Shown here one piece after another: positions 45,366 through 54,136 of a stretch of 64,000 nucleotides of DNA (its first letter is position 1; each line of letters begins with the position of its first letter). Position numbers and translations under genes: made by a program. This stretch comes from Deltaproteobacteria bacterium (GTDB taxonomy: Bacteria > Myxococcota_C > UBA6777), in assembly GCA_006226375.1 (NCBI GenBank), contig SBHC01000026.1, positions 54,953-118,952 of the forward strand. Direction: 5' to 3'. The notes beneath the pieces were generated by a model. It made no database searches, was not told the DNA's origin, and saw only the letters and a list, made by a program, of their open reading frames with translations.

Positions 45366-48300
45366 TTGCACGTGATCGCCGACCTTCATATCCATTCCCC
45401 TTACACACAAGGGGGGCACCGCGACTTGTCGTTGGAGTCGATCGCGCTGTGGGCGATGCGGAAAGGCGTACATCTCGTAGGCACTGGGGACTGGACTCAC
45501 CCGAAGTGGTGGAACGAGCTGCGTTCCAAGCTCATCCCCGCCGAAGATGGTTTGTTCCGATTGCGCGATGATGTCGCTGAGTTGGTGAGACAGCAACTCC
45601 CCAGCAAACTCCACGAAGCCAAGCTGCGTTTTGTTCTCCAGGCAGAGCTCTCCAATGTCTACGAGCAGGATGGGAAGGTCCGAAAGATCCACCACCTGTT
45701 GTTCGTCCCAGACTTTGCAAGGGCACAGCACATCCAAAAACAGTTGACGGCCTTTGGCGATTTGTCGGCCGACGGAAGGCCCACCGTCTCCCTCTCTTCC
45801 CGTGACTTTGTTGAGTTGGTTTCGGAATCCAGCCACCGAAGCTTTGTCATACCTGCACACATCTGGCATCCCTGGCATGGGTTACTTGGGTCGTCTCATG
45901 GCTTCCAAGAGCTCGAATCTTGCTACGGAGACATGAAGCCTCAGCTCTTTGCGTTGGAGACGGGGCTTTCCTCTGTCCCCTCAATGAGCCGTCGATGCTC
46001 TCAGTTGGATTCGTTCTCACTGGTCTCTTTCTCAAACGCTCGCAGACCGGAACAAATAGGTAGAGAAGCGACCCTTATAAATTCTGAACTTACCTATGAT
46101 ACAGTGTTTCAAGCTCTTCGCGAGGACTCCCTGGAGGAGCCGAAGGTACAGACTCTCGAATGTTACCCTGAAAAGGGGAGGTACTTCCTCGACGGTCATC
46201 AATCGTGCGAACTTCGGCTCACTCCCCAAGAGTACCGAATCCATCAGGGTCGTTGCCCCGTGTGCCAAAAGCCACTGACCCAAGGCGTGCTTCACAGGAT
46301 CGAAGAGCTTAGCGACAGAACTCAACAAGCGGCCATTCGGAAAACACAGGCCCGGTTCATGCAGTTGTTGTCTCTTCCGGAGATCCTTTCTGAAACACTG
46401 GAAGCACCTCTGCACTCCAACAAACTCAAACAGTGCTACCTAGACGTGTTGCAAGAGTTTGGGACCGAGTTCGCGCTTCTACGTCACGTCCCCATCGAGG
46501 ACATCCAACGAAGTCAAATCCCTCTTCTATCCGAAGCCATCCAACGTGTACGCGCAGGTTACCTTCAGCTCACGGCTGGATACGACGGCGAAGAAGGCAA
46601 GGTCCGAATCTTCCGAGAGGGCGAGAGCAAATCGACCTCACTGTCCTTGTTCTCTTGGAGCGATCCAGCCTTCGAGAGCTTCCCTGCGGAATCAGCCGGT
46701 TCCCAAATCAGTCCCAGTGACACAGACGAAGAAGCCAAGCACAAAGAGAGCTCACATCAGCTCCATCTTTTCCCTTTGGCGGTCGCTTCGGATGAGGCCC
46801 CAGAGGCGCACTCCATCAACGAGAAAGAAACCGAGCAAGCGGAAAAGCCGGTATCCAACCACTTGGTCGCCAAGCCCGATCAACCCTCCACGTCATCCAA
46901 TCGGAGCGATAGCAAAAAGACCGACTCCAGCGGAAGTGTGGCGGCCCAACTCAAGCCATCCAAGTCTCCCGACATCAGCCAGGCTCCAGCAGAGAAGAAG
47001 CCTTCCGGCCCCACAGCTTTAGCGGCCAACCTGACGAGTCGAGCGGCCCAGCGACTGTCTCCTCCGACCCGCGCCAAGACCACCCCAAGAGTGGTTCCAC
47101 CTCAGCAGCTTTTGGCAGGTCTCAACACCGAGCAGCGAGCCGCGGTGTTGCACACAGGAAGCCCTCTTCAGCTTGTCGCTGGCCCAGGCACAGGCAAGAC
47201 CAAAACGCTGATACACCGACTGGCTCACCACATCGCAAGCGGTCACGTCCTGGCCCAACATGCCGTGGTGCTCACCTTCACCCATGAAGCGGCCAATCAC
47301 TTCCAACGTGAGCTTTTTTCCTTGTTGGGGAACAGCGCACACCGCGTGTTTGTAGGAACCTTCTACAAATTTTGCCACATGCTCCTGCAAGAGTATCGCG
47401 CGGATCAACTCCAAGGCTCAAAAGGCAGTGAGTCGAACGAGATTCCACCGGAGCTACCGGCCTCGTTACTGGGTGCCTTTGAGCGGCTAGCGCTCCTCGA
47501 AACCTTGAGCGAAGAGTTGGATGCACCGTGTGACCGGAGAACCCTTCGGTATACGATGGACCGGATTTCCTGGGCCAAGCAAAACCTGCTTTCGCCAGAG
47601 GACCTGAGCGACGATCAGGAACACAGCGAGGCCTTCCTCAGCCTCTACCGTCGTTACCAAAACTACTTGTTGCGCAACAGACGGTACGATCTCGACGACC
47701 TGCTGTTTGAAACGGTCAGAGTGCTGCGTTCCAACCCCGACCGATGCCAATGGCTCCAGCTTCAGTTTCGCGCGTTCTTTATCGACGAATACCAGGAGTT
47801 GAACGAAGCTCAATACCGACTTCTCCGATTTGTGGTCTCTGACTTTGCAGAACTTTGCGTTGCGGGGGACCCCGACCAACAAGTGTACGGTTACTGCGGC
47901 AGCCAGCGAAAATTCTTCGACCAGTTTGTCCATGACTTCTCCCCGCCCCATCGTGAGGCAGTGAAGTTGGCGTTGTGGCGAAATTACCGGTCTCCAGAGA
48001 CAGTGATGGAAGCCGCCCATCAAATCATCCACAAACAGAACGACCCCCAACGAGTCCAAACCCTGGCAACTCACGCAGGTCCGCTGTACATCCCGTTGTC
48101 TGTGTATCCTGACGCGGAGAGCGAATCGGAAGGTATCGCCTTACAGATCAAGGACTTTGCAAAGCACACAGTGACGCCACAGCCTCAGCTTGTTCCTGAG
48201 GTCTCCGTCCCAAGAGAGACGGACTCACCATCGGAAGACTCTGTTCCTTTGGCCCCTCTCCGCGACGAAGAACACTACTACAAAGTCCGTGGTTACCGAG

Positions 48301-49145
48301 ACATCGCTATTCTTTATCGCTCCAGCCAGCAGTTGCCTTTGCTGGAGTCGGCCCTGACCAAGGCCAAGATTCCTTACCAGCTGACTCGCTCGGGCAGCAT
48401 GACCTCCCATGGTGATATGCAGCTCTTGTTGGGACTCTTGCGGTGCTTGAGTTTCCCCAACCAACCCGCGTTGTCACTGCCGCTTGTCCTTCGGTATTGG
48501 CCAGGGATCTCGCGCTCGACGCTTCGAGCCTTGCGAGCCTTCCCTCAACAAAGTCCTTATACACCAGCAGAAGCGTTGACCAAGGCCATTGAGGTCACGC
48601 CGATTCCACCGGATCAACATCCACCTCTGAAAGAACTGGTCCGCTTCCTCAAGAGAATCCATTCTCTCTCCAGCAAACAACGTAACTCTCGTGACTTGTT
48701 GGAGTGTTTGATATCTGAGCTGCAAAAGATTCATCCACCTGAGCTTCTACCCACAGGACCGAGGCTTCAGGCTTTGCTGGCGGTGTCCTTGCAATCCATC
48801 ACCCCACAGAAACTTTTGCAATACTTGCTGCTGGAACACGCTCCAAACATCCCACCGCCCTTGTCAGACAGCGTGAATCTGCTGCCGCTGCGAGCGAGCA
48901 AAGGGAGAGAGTTTCCTATTGTGATTGTTCCAGGTTGCGAGGAAGGTCTCTTGCCCTGGAAAGAAACCATCGACCATCCTTCCCTGTTGGCCGAAGAACG
49001 CCGATTGTTCTTCCTTGGGATCACCCGATGCTCCCAAATGCTCTGGCTGACGCAAACAACCCGACGCGTGATTCTCAACGAACCTCACGCTCTTGCACCA
49101 TCGCGGTACCTCAAAGAAATACAGCCGTACCTCTCCATGATGTAG
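45366..49145 (+). CDS. EndoQ-like PHP domain fused to UvrD/Rep-type SF1 helicase
   Basis: 1,259 residues. Residues 1-~310 follow endonuclease Q closely: ADLHIHSPYTQ (5-15), VGTGDWTHPKWW, LQAELSNVYEQDGKVRKIHHLLFVP, SSRDFVELV, IPAHIWHPWHG, ALETGLSS. Then a Cys pair and CPVCQKPLTQGVLHRIEELSDR (~281-315), the EndoQ zinc element. In the last PHP motif EndoQ reads SDAH, here SNARR (~222-226), so two likely metal ligands are changed. Residues ~430-575 are low-complexity. From ~580 comes the SF1A helicase: NTEQRAAVLH (Q motif), AGPGTGKTKT (Walker A, ~605), DEYQELNEAQ (motif II), GDPDQQVYGYCG, LWRNYRSP, RASKGREFP. EndoQ cuts at deaminated bases; the fusion suggests a repair machine that may bind rather than cut. 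Confidence 0.9.
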   Translation: MHVIADLHIHSPYTQGGHRDLSLESIALWAMRKGVHLVGTGDWTHPKWWNELRSKLIPAEDGLFRLRDDVAELVRQQLPSKLHEAKLRFVLQAELSNVYEQDGKVRKIHHLLFVPDFARAQHIQKQLTAFGDLSADGRPTVSLSSRDFVELVSESSHRSFVIPAHIWHPWHGLLGSSHGFQELESCYGDMKPQLFALETGLSSVPSMSRRCSQLDSFSLVSFSNARRPEQIGREATLINSELTYDTVFQALREDSLEEPKVQTLECYPEKGRYFLDGHQSCELRLTPQEYRIHQGRCPVCQKPLTQGVLHRIEELSDRTQQAAIRKTQARFMQLLSLPEILSETLEAPLHSNKLKQCYLDVLQEFGTEFALLRHVPIEDIQRSQIPLLSEAIQRVRAGYLQLTAGYDGEEGKVRIFREGESKSTSLSLFSWSDPAFESFPAESAGSQISPSDTDEEAKHKESSHQLHLFPLAVASDEAPEAHSINEKETEQAEKPVSNHLVAKPDQPSTSSNRSDSKKTDSSGSVAAQLKPSKSPDISQAPAEKKPSGPTALAANLTSRAAQRLSPPTRAKTTPRVVPPQQLLAGLNTEQRAAVLHTGSPLQLVAGPGTGKTKTLIHRLAHHIASGHVLAQHAVVLTFTHEAANHFQRELFSLLGNSAHRVFVGTFYKFCHMLLQEYRADQLQGSKGSESNEIPPELPASLLGAFERLALLETLSEELDAPCDRRTLRYTMDRISWAKQNLLSPEDLSDDQEHSEAFLSLYRRYQNYLLRNRRYDLDDLLFETVRVLRSNPDRCQWLQLQFRAFFIDEYQELNEAQYRLLRFVVSDFAELCVAGDPDQQVYGYCGSQRKFFDQFVHDFSPPHREAVKLALWRNYRSPETVMEAAHQIIHKQNDPQRVQTLATHAGPLYIPLSVYPDAESESEGIALQIKDFAKHTVTPQPQLVPEVSVPRETDSPSEDSVPLAPLRDEEHYYKVRGYRDIAILYRSSQQLPLLESALTKAKIPYQLTRSGSMTSHGDMQLLLGLLRCLSFPNQPALSLPLVLRYWPGISRSTLRALRAFPQQSPYTPAEALTKAIEVTPIPPDQHPPLKELVRFLKRIHSLSSKQRNSRDLLECLISELQKIHPPELLPTGPRLQALLAVSLQSITPQKLLQYLLLEHAPNIPPPLSDSVNLLPLRASKGREFPIVIVPGCEEGLLPWKETIDHPSLLAEERRLFFLGITRCSQMLWLTQTTRRVILNEPHALAPSRYLKEIQPYLSMM

Positions 49146-49196
49146 TGAGAAACATGGGTTGGTGATGCAAGGGAATGCGTGAAGAAGGGACGAAGG

Positions 49197-51704
49197 CTAG
49201 AAGTCGATGTTGTTGTGTACGCGAACGGCAACGGTGGGAGGGGCGCTGGGGAGGCGTCGGAAGTAGAGGAATGAGTACGCCGCGTAGGTGCGGAAGATTC
49301 GCTTCACATAGATGCGAGTTTCGGTGAAGTAAAGCTCCTCGACAAACTCGTCAAAATCCAGATGGCGTCGTCCTTTGAGCCAGACAGCAATCCGATAAGG
49401 ACCCGCGTTGTAACCGGCGGCGGCCAAGAAGATGTTGCCGCCAAACTTCCGAACCAGCTGACTCAAATACCAGGTCCCCATGCGAATGCCCACCTTGGGC
49501 GTGTACAACTGCATGGGTTTGAAGCCTTTGTATTTGATCTCTTTTGCAATTTTTCGGCCCGTCGAGTTAATCACCTGCATCAAACCTTTGGCCCCAACGT
49601 GAGACGTTGCCATCGGACGATACAGGCTCTCTTCCCTCATGATCGACCAGGCAAAAGCAGGAGTCACTCCGACTTTTTTGCTGTTCTTCAGCATCATCTT
49701 GGAGAACGCAGGGGGATAGAGAATCTTCATCCAAGAATCCAGCGACAACCCCTTGTGAGGCATCGGCCCTGGAAGCAAATACGACACCAGGACTGATTCA
49801 TGAAAGGCCCCCACAGAGCGAAGCCAGCGAATCGCGGTGAGTTTCTCCCGCAAGGAACGGAACGCTCGACGACCTTTTGCCAACTCAACCGCAGCGTCTT
49901 TGTCCAACCCCATTTCGGCGAAGAGTTTGGCACGACGCAACGCTTTGCAAGCTCTCCATCGGGCTCGAAGACAACGTCTTGGGAGCTTCGGAAACATCGC
50001 AGGTTGCTTAAGTTCGACTGCTTCTTTTCGAATCGTTCCTTCAATGGATGGAGTCAGGGTTGCGTGCTTTTCTTTGAGAATCACGCTCTGTTCCGCGAGC
50101 TTGGACCAAAACGTACCGTTCACAGTGAAAGCGTGCTTTTTGCGAGGATTGTACGAGGGAGGAAGCCAACGTTTTTGCAGACGCGTCTTCCAACGCTGAC
50201 GTCGGCTCAACATCTTCTTGGGTTTCTCCTCCAACATGCAACTGCTAGCTTCGCCTTGCTTGGGCAGCATGACTTCCAATCGGTAGAGCCGATATTGTGC
50301 CTGCAAACCGTAGTAAGAGAGAGCCCAAGACATCGCAAGTTTGGCAAATCCTTTGCGAGCTTTCCGCCAATCCCCTCGACGTTCTTGGGCGCGAGCAATC
50401 CAGTAGTCACATCGACGACGAAACGAGGAGCGACGGCTTCGATACTTGAGCCTTTTCCAACGAGCGATGGCGTTCCGATAACGCCCCAGCCGGAATTGGC
50501 ACCAGGCACGGAAGAAATGAACCCGCCAGATCCGACGCTTGGCTGCATCAGGAAACACACGAAGGTACTCCCCAAACAACCGGAAGGCTTTCCGATACTT
50601 GGCCTGGTACATCGCCATCCAGGCTGACTGGTAAGCAGCCCAAGAAGCTGTGCGGTAATCTTCGGGGTGACGCTCAGCGTAACGATGAAGGACCTTCTCA
50701 CCTTGTTTGTACATTCCAAGATCGCGATATAGCTTTCCAACAATCCGGACGGCCAGTCGGCGTGCATATTTGGGTGCTTTGCGATCCTTGAGGACCTTTT
50801 CAAGGAAGGGAATGGCCTCTTGTTTCTTGCCAAGTTTGCGCAGCGCCCTCGCTTGCATCAAGAGGTATCCATTTCGTACATGACGATCCCGCTGCAGCCG
50901 CTTGCGCAAGGACTTCCACCAAACGGCGCCTTCTTTGAGAGCGCGCTTCGGATAGAAAAAAACCAACCTGGTGAGTTCAAACTGCCGCTCATGCCAGGCT
51001 TTGGGTTTGACATTGCAGAGTTTCTTCTGTTGCCATTGTTTCAGCCGAGTCCTCACACGTCGAGACAGGCTACCTGTGGGGTAATACAACAAAAAGCGAC
51101 GCATCGACTTGGCAGCTTTCATGATCTGGCCAGCCTTGTCCATGGCATAGATCTTCTGCCACCAAAGCCACTTCCGTCCGCCGTAATGCTTCTCGTAGGG
51201 TTTCACGCGTTTGAGCAAGAGCAGCAGCTTTTTCCACTGACCGGCTTTCCGATATGCCACCAACAATCGGCGTTGAACAGGTCGACGCCATCGCCAGCCC
51301 AAGTTTTTAAGCATCCAATGGTAGATGTTGACTGCGTCCTTGGCCTGTCGGTTCCTCATGTAGGCTTTGGCAAGAGTTTCTGCAATTTCAGCTCGAATCT
51401 CGGAGGAACGAGAGTACCGACGGAACAACGGCTTGAGCCACTGGATGGCCTGGTCCGAACGGCGACGATTCAATGCAATGCGGCCTGCCAGAAAGCCAAC
51501 ACGCAGTCTTTGCTTGTGGTAGGTGCTCCAACGCTCTCTCTTGGCTCGCTTCCGACCTTGCATGGTTTCGAGCAACAACGAAGCTTGGTCCAACCGCTTG
51601 GCTCGATACTCTCGTACCGCAGCCGTCTCCACCCCATCCCCACCAAGCAACGAAAACAATAGGACTGAAAGTATTCCAAGCTGCATCATCAAAATCCCAT
51701 TCAA
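49197..51704 (-). CDS. Soluble lytic murein transglycosylase-like protein (Slt/MltC type)
   Basis: 835 residues with a signal peptide (MMQLGILSVLLFSLLG). Residues ~40-670 are Arg/Lys/Trp-rich helical repeats (TPR-like superhelix, e.g. AYRKAGQWKKLLLLLKR, GKLYRDLGMYKQGEKVLHRYAERHPEDY), as in the U-shaped bell of Slt70. Residues ~675-800 are the catalytic domain: SIMREESLYRP with the catalytic Glu, VGAKGLMQVINST, GIRMGTWYLSQLVRKFGGNIFLAAAGYNAGP. It cleaves glycan strands of peptidoglycan with anhydromuramic acid ends, acting in the periplasm. The length is greater than Slt70 (~640) because of the larger superhelix. It lies alone on this strand, convergent with the helicase gene, 51 bp apart. Confidence 0.92.
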   Translation of the reverse strand: MNGILMMQLGILSVLLFSLLGGDGVETAAVREYRAKRLDQASLLLETMQGRKRAKRERWSTYHKQRLRVGFLAGRIALNRRRSDQAIQWLKPLFRRYSRSSEIRAEIAETLAKAYMRNRQAKDAVNIYHWMLKNLGWRWRRPVQRRLLVAYRKAGQWKKLLLLLKRVKPYEKHYGGRKWLWWQKIYAMDKAGQIMKAAKSMRRFLLYYPTGSLSRRVRTRLKQWQQKKLCNVKPKAWHERQFELTRLVFFYPKRALKEGAVWWKSLRKRLQRDRHVRNGYLLMQARALRKLGKKQEAIPFLEKVLKDRKAPKYARRLAVRIVGKLYRDLGMYKQGEKVLHRYAERHPEDYRTASWAAYQSAWMAMYQAKYRKAFRLFGEYLRVFPDAAKRRIWRVHFFRAWCQFRLGRYRNAIARWKRLKYRSRRSSFRRRCDYWIARAQERRGDWRKARKGFAKLAMSWALSYYGLQAQYRLYRLEVMLPKQGEASSCMLEEKPKKMLSRRQRWKTRLQKRWLPPSYNPRKKHAFTVNGTFWSKLAEQSVILKEKHATLTPSIEGTIRKEAVELKQPAMFPKLPRRCLRARWRACKALRRAKLFAEMGLDKDAAVELAKGRRAFRSLREKLTAIRWLRSVGAFHESVLVSYLLPGPMPHKGLSLDSWMKILYPPAFSKMMLKNSKKVGVTPAFAWSIMREESLYRPMATSHVGAKGLMQVINSTGRKIAKEIKYKGFKPMQLYTPKVGIRMGTWYLSQLVRKFGGNIFLAAAGYNAGPYRIAVWLKGRRHLDFDEFVEELYFTETRIYVKRIFRTYAAYSFLYFRRLPSAPPTVAVRVHNNIDF

Positions 51705-51999
51705 TAGGGCAGAGTTAGAAGGACCTCAGAGGGGAGTCAGAGATCGACTCTGCACAACAAACCATCACTTTCTACAAAACGACACAAAGGTGTCCCTACC
51801 TTTAATGTTTAAGGTGAAGGGCAGCGTTTGTACATTTTTCCGAAGAAAAGAGAAGAATCAGTGAAGGGAACGAGACCCGATAGAGAAGTTCAAACGGAAC
51901 CGTGGCAAAGAGTGGACCCCGAGGAGGGGTTATGCTACGTTCCAAACGTCCTGTGATGCAGGGTATTTGAAGCCAAGTCCTATCACAAAGAGAGAACCG
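51705..51999. other. Intergenic region, probable divergent promoters
   Basis: About 295 bp between two divergent genes (Slt and the PEPCK-like protein). A near-palindrome ACCTTTAATGTTTAAGGT lies at about 51800-51817 and could be an operator. No RNA gene, terminator or repeat was recognised. Confidence 0.4.
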
Positions 52000-54030
52000 A
52001 TGAGCACACGTAGTCGAATCAATCCGAACAATGCAAGGGCAGAGATCAGCGCGATGAGAGCGGCGGCCGTCACGCTGAGTTGTGGCCCTCGTGTGAAACA
52101 CAACCCCTCGATGAATGTGCTCTATGATATGGCCTCCGAACAATCCACAACCATTGTGACTGACGTTCCGATGGCAGACCCCAAGAGCTTGGGTTTGTCA
52201 GGTGGACGGGATCGCGTGATTGTGAGTTACACAGGCAAAGATGCGGCCCGTTCAGCCTGGGCTCGGCTGGTCGCTCCCCAGCCGGATGAGCTTCGCCGTA
52301 ACCCGTCTCTCCTCGACACCAAAGATCGGATAGAACGGCTCACCCGCGACATCAACTTTGAGTTGCTCCACCAAGACTTGATACACACCGAGGTGTACTA
52401 CGGCCGCAACAAAGATTACATGGGGAAAATTCACCTCATTGTTCCCGCGAAGTACTCCAAGCTGGCCTATGATCTGAACCTCAACTTTTATCGTAGCACC
52501 CCTGAGTTGGAGGAGCTTTACAGCCAAAGTACCGAGCTTCCTCTCCCCGACCTGTGGCTGGTGTGTTACCCCGACTGGGTGAACCCAGTCTGGCAGGCTT
52601 GGCGAAATCGTATCAATCCAGCTGATTCCAAGCGAGTGCTGAAAGACCCCGAACCCAAGCGTCTGATGATGCTCTTCGACATTCCTTTCAACACTGCTTA
52701 CCTTCTCGGTGCTCGCTACTTTGGTGAGGTGAAAAAGGCATGTCTCACCATGATTTGGGACGCCGCTGTCAACGCTGGGATTGGCATGCCGATTCACGGC
52801 AGCGCAAAGACGATCTACGTCAACAAGTCTACGATTCAAGGGGCTGAGGAGCAAGCCAAAGGGAAAAGCAAAACCAAGGCAAAGAGCAAAACCAAAAGCA
52901 AGGCCAAAAAGTCCGCGAGCAAGTCCAATGGAAAAAGCAACGGGCAAGAGGATCTCAAGTCCACCACCTTTATCACCATTGGATTGTCTGGTTCCGGGAA
53001 GTCGACCATTGGGAACGACCCCCACGAAGACTACCTGTCTGAGGATAAGGGTGAAGGCATTCACATCGGAAATGATGACGCTCTCGTCGTTCTTTACAAC
53101 CCAAGCGACCCTAACGCAGGGACCGTTGGTTTGGAGAACGGGTGCTACAACAAATCCAACGACTACACCCCCGGATCCTTCTATATCAAGACCGTTCAAT
53201 CCGCGGAGAACATCATGGTTGCCCGGGATCAAGACTATCGTTTGTTCTTGATTCACCAGGACATTTTCAGCGGAAACGGACGCGTCCAAACCGCCCGTCA
53301 CATGCTTCCAGGAGCGGACGACAACATCAACGTGCCTTGGCCCGACTACATCTCGTTGCTGATGAAAGACGAGACGATGCCTCCCTTGATGAGGATTCGC
53401 GACCCTCAGCTGATGGTCTCCATGTTCATGAGCCTTGCGACCAAATCCACTACAGCCGAGAACATACCTGTGGAGGAGATGAACAAGCTCAAGATGGTTC
53501 CTGGGGCAAATCCCTTTAACACTTGGGGCTTGCAACAGGAAGCGGAGGCCTTGGAGCGAACCTTCCAGCTCGTGGGTTGTTGTGGCTTAGTGATGAACAC
53601 AGGTGGGTTCTTCATCAACCCCAAGCTGAACGCCAAAGATCAGACCCGCGACATTCCCAAAGAGCTATCCCTAGGCATTTACCCTCGACTCGCTCGCAAT
53701 CAAATTGAATGGGAACCCTGGACTCAATTTCCTGGCACCGAGATTCCAACAGCGTCTTCGCTTGCGGATGTCTATCCTGAATACGAGGAGCACTTCAGCC
53801 CTTACAGAGTTGCCGACCAGAACTACTACTACGAGTTGTTCAGGACACGGATGTTGCAACGCCAGAACTTCTTGCTCAAGTTGCGGATTGACCGGCGGTT
53901 CATCCTTCCGATTCGTCGCGCCATCATTGAGATTGACGATATGGAGCTCAAAACCCGCGGGCTGGAGTCACACGTCGATAACATCGACACGTTCTTGGAT
54001 ACAGGTCGAGACCAATCCTCCCTCCATTAA
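52000..54030 (+). CDS. PEPCK-like P-loop protein (DUF4914-type) with Lys-rich internal linker
   Basis: 676 residues from the ATG at 52000 (AGAGAG upstream; a TTG at 51967 would add 11 residues). Residues ~325-460 hold a PEP-carboxykinase-like nucleotide site: ITIGLSGSGKSTI (P-loop, ~328-338), IHIGNDDALVVLY (cf. PEPCK LIGDDE), GLENGCYNKSNDY (cf. FEGGCYAK). Then MKDETMPPLMRI, SMFMSLATKSTTAE and NPFNTWG, which fit DUF4914. The N-terminal ~280 residues are separate and precede a Lys/Ser linker (~285-315, KGKSKTKAKSKTKSKAKK..). Bona fide ATP-PEPCK is ~530 residues without such a linker, so this is a divergent relative whose substrate is not known. The gene converges on the NYN gene. Confidence 0.7.
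   Translation: MSTRSRINPNNARAEISAMRAAAVTLSCGPRVKHNPSMNVLYDMASEQSTTIVTDVPMADPKSLGLSGGRDRVIVSYTGKDAARSAWARLVAPQPDELRRNPSLLDTKDRIERLTRDINFELLHQDLIHTEVYYGRNKDYMGKIHLIVPAKYSKLAYDLNLNFYRSTPELEELYSQSTELPLPDLWLVCYPDWVNPVWQAWRNRINPADSKRVLKDPEPKRLMMLFDIPFNTAYLLGARYFGEVKKACLTMIWDAAVNAGIGMPIHGSAKTIYVNKSTIQGAEEQAKGKSKTKAKSKTKSKAKKSASKSNGKSNGQEDLKSTTFITIGLSGSGKSTIGNDPHEDYLSEDKGEGIHIGNDDALVVLYNPSDPNAGTVGLENGCYNKSNDYTPGSFYIKTVQSAENIMVARDQDYRLFLIHQDIFSGNGRVQTARHMLPGADDNINVPWPDYISLLMKDETMPPLMRIRDPQLMVSMFMSLATKSTTAENIPVEEMNKLKMVPGANPFNTWGLQQEAEALERTFQLVGCCGLVMNTGGFFINPKLNAKDQTRDIPKELSLGIYPRLARNQIEWEPWTQFPGTEIPTASSLADVYPEYEEHFSPYRVADQNYYYELFRTRMLQRQNFLLKLRIDRRFILPIRRAIIEIDDMELKTRGLESHVDNIDTFLDTGRDQSSLH
52857..52950 (+). 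repeat. Lys-rich coding repeat in the PEPCK-like gene
   Basis: AAAAGCAAAACCAAG-type repeats encode (Lys-Ser-Lys-Thr/Ala)n between the N-terminal domain and the P-loop. Such a run can change length in frame and is likely an unstructured, positively charged linker. Confidence 0.8.
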
Positions 54031-54136
54031 GGAAGGAGACCGCTCAAACATAGCCATTGGACTTGAGGTCTGGGACGAAGTCGTTGGAGATGCTGGAGAG
54101 ACGGACTGGAGTGGTTTGCCTTTTGACTCTATCGGC

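Noticed and set aside
50820..51662. 280-codon plus-strand frame opposite the lytic transglycosylase
   Set aside because: The minus strand has a signal peptide, TPR-like repeats and the Slt catalytic domain. The antisense frame is featureless.
52252..53535. 427-codon open frame on the minus strand opposite the PEPCK-like gene
   Set aside because: The plus strand holds clear P-loop and DUF4914-like motifs and a good start. The antisense frame has no recognisable motif and is a codon-bias shadow.
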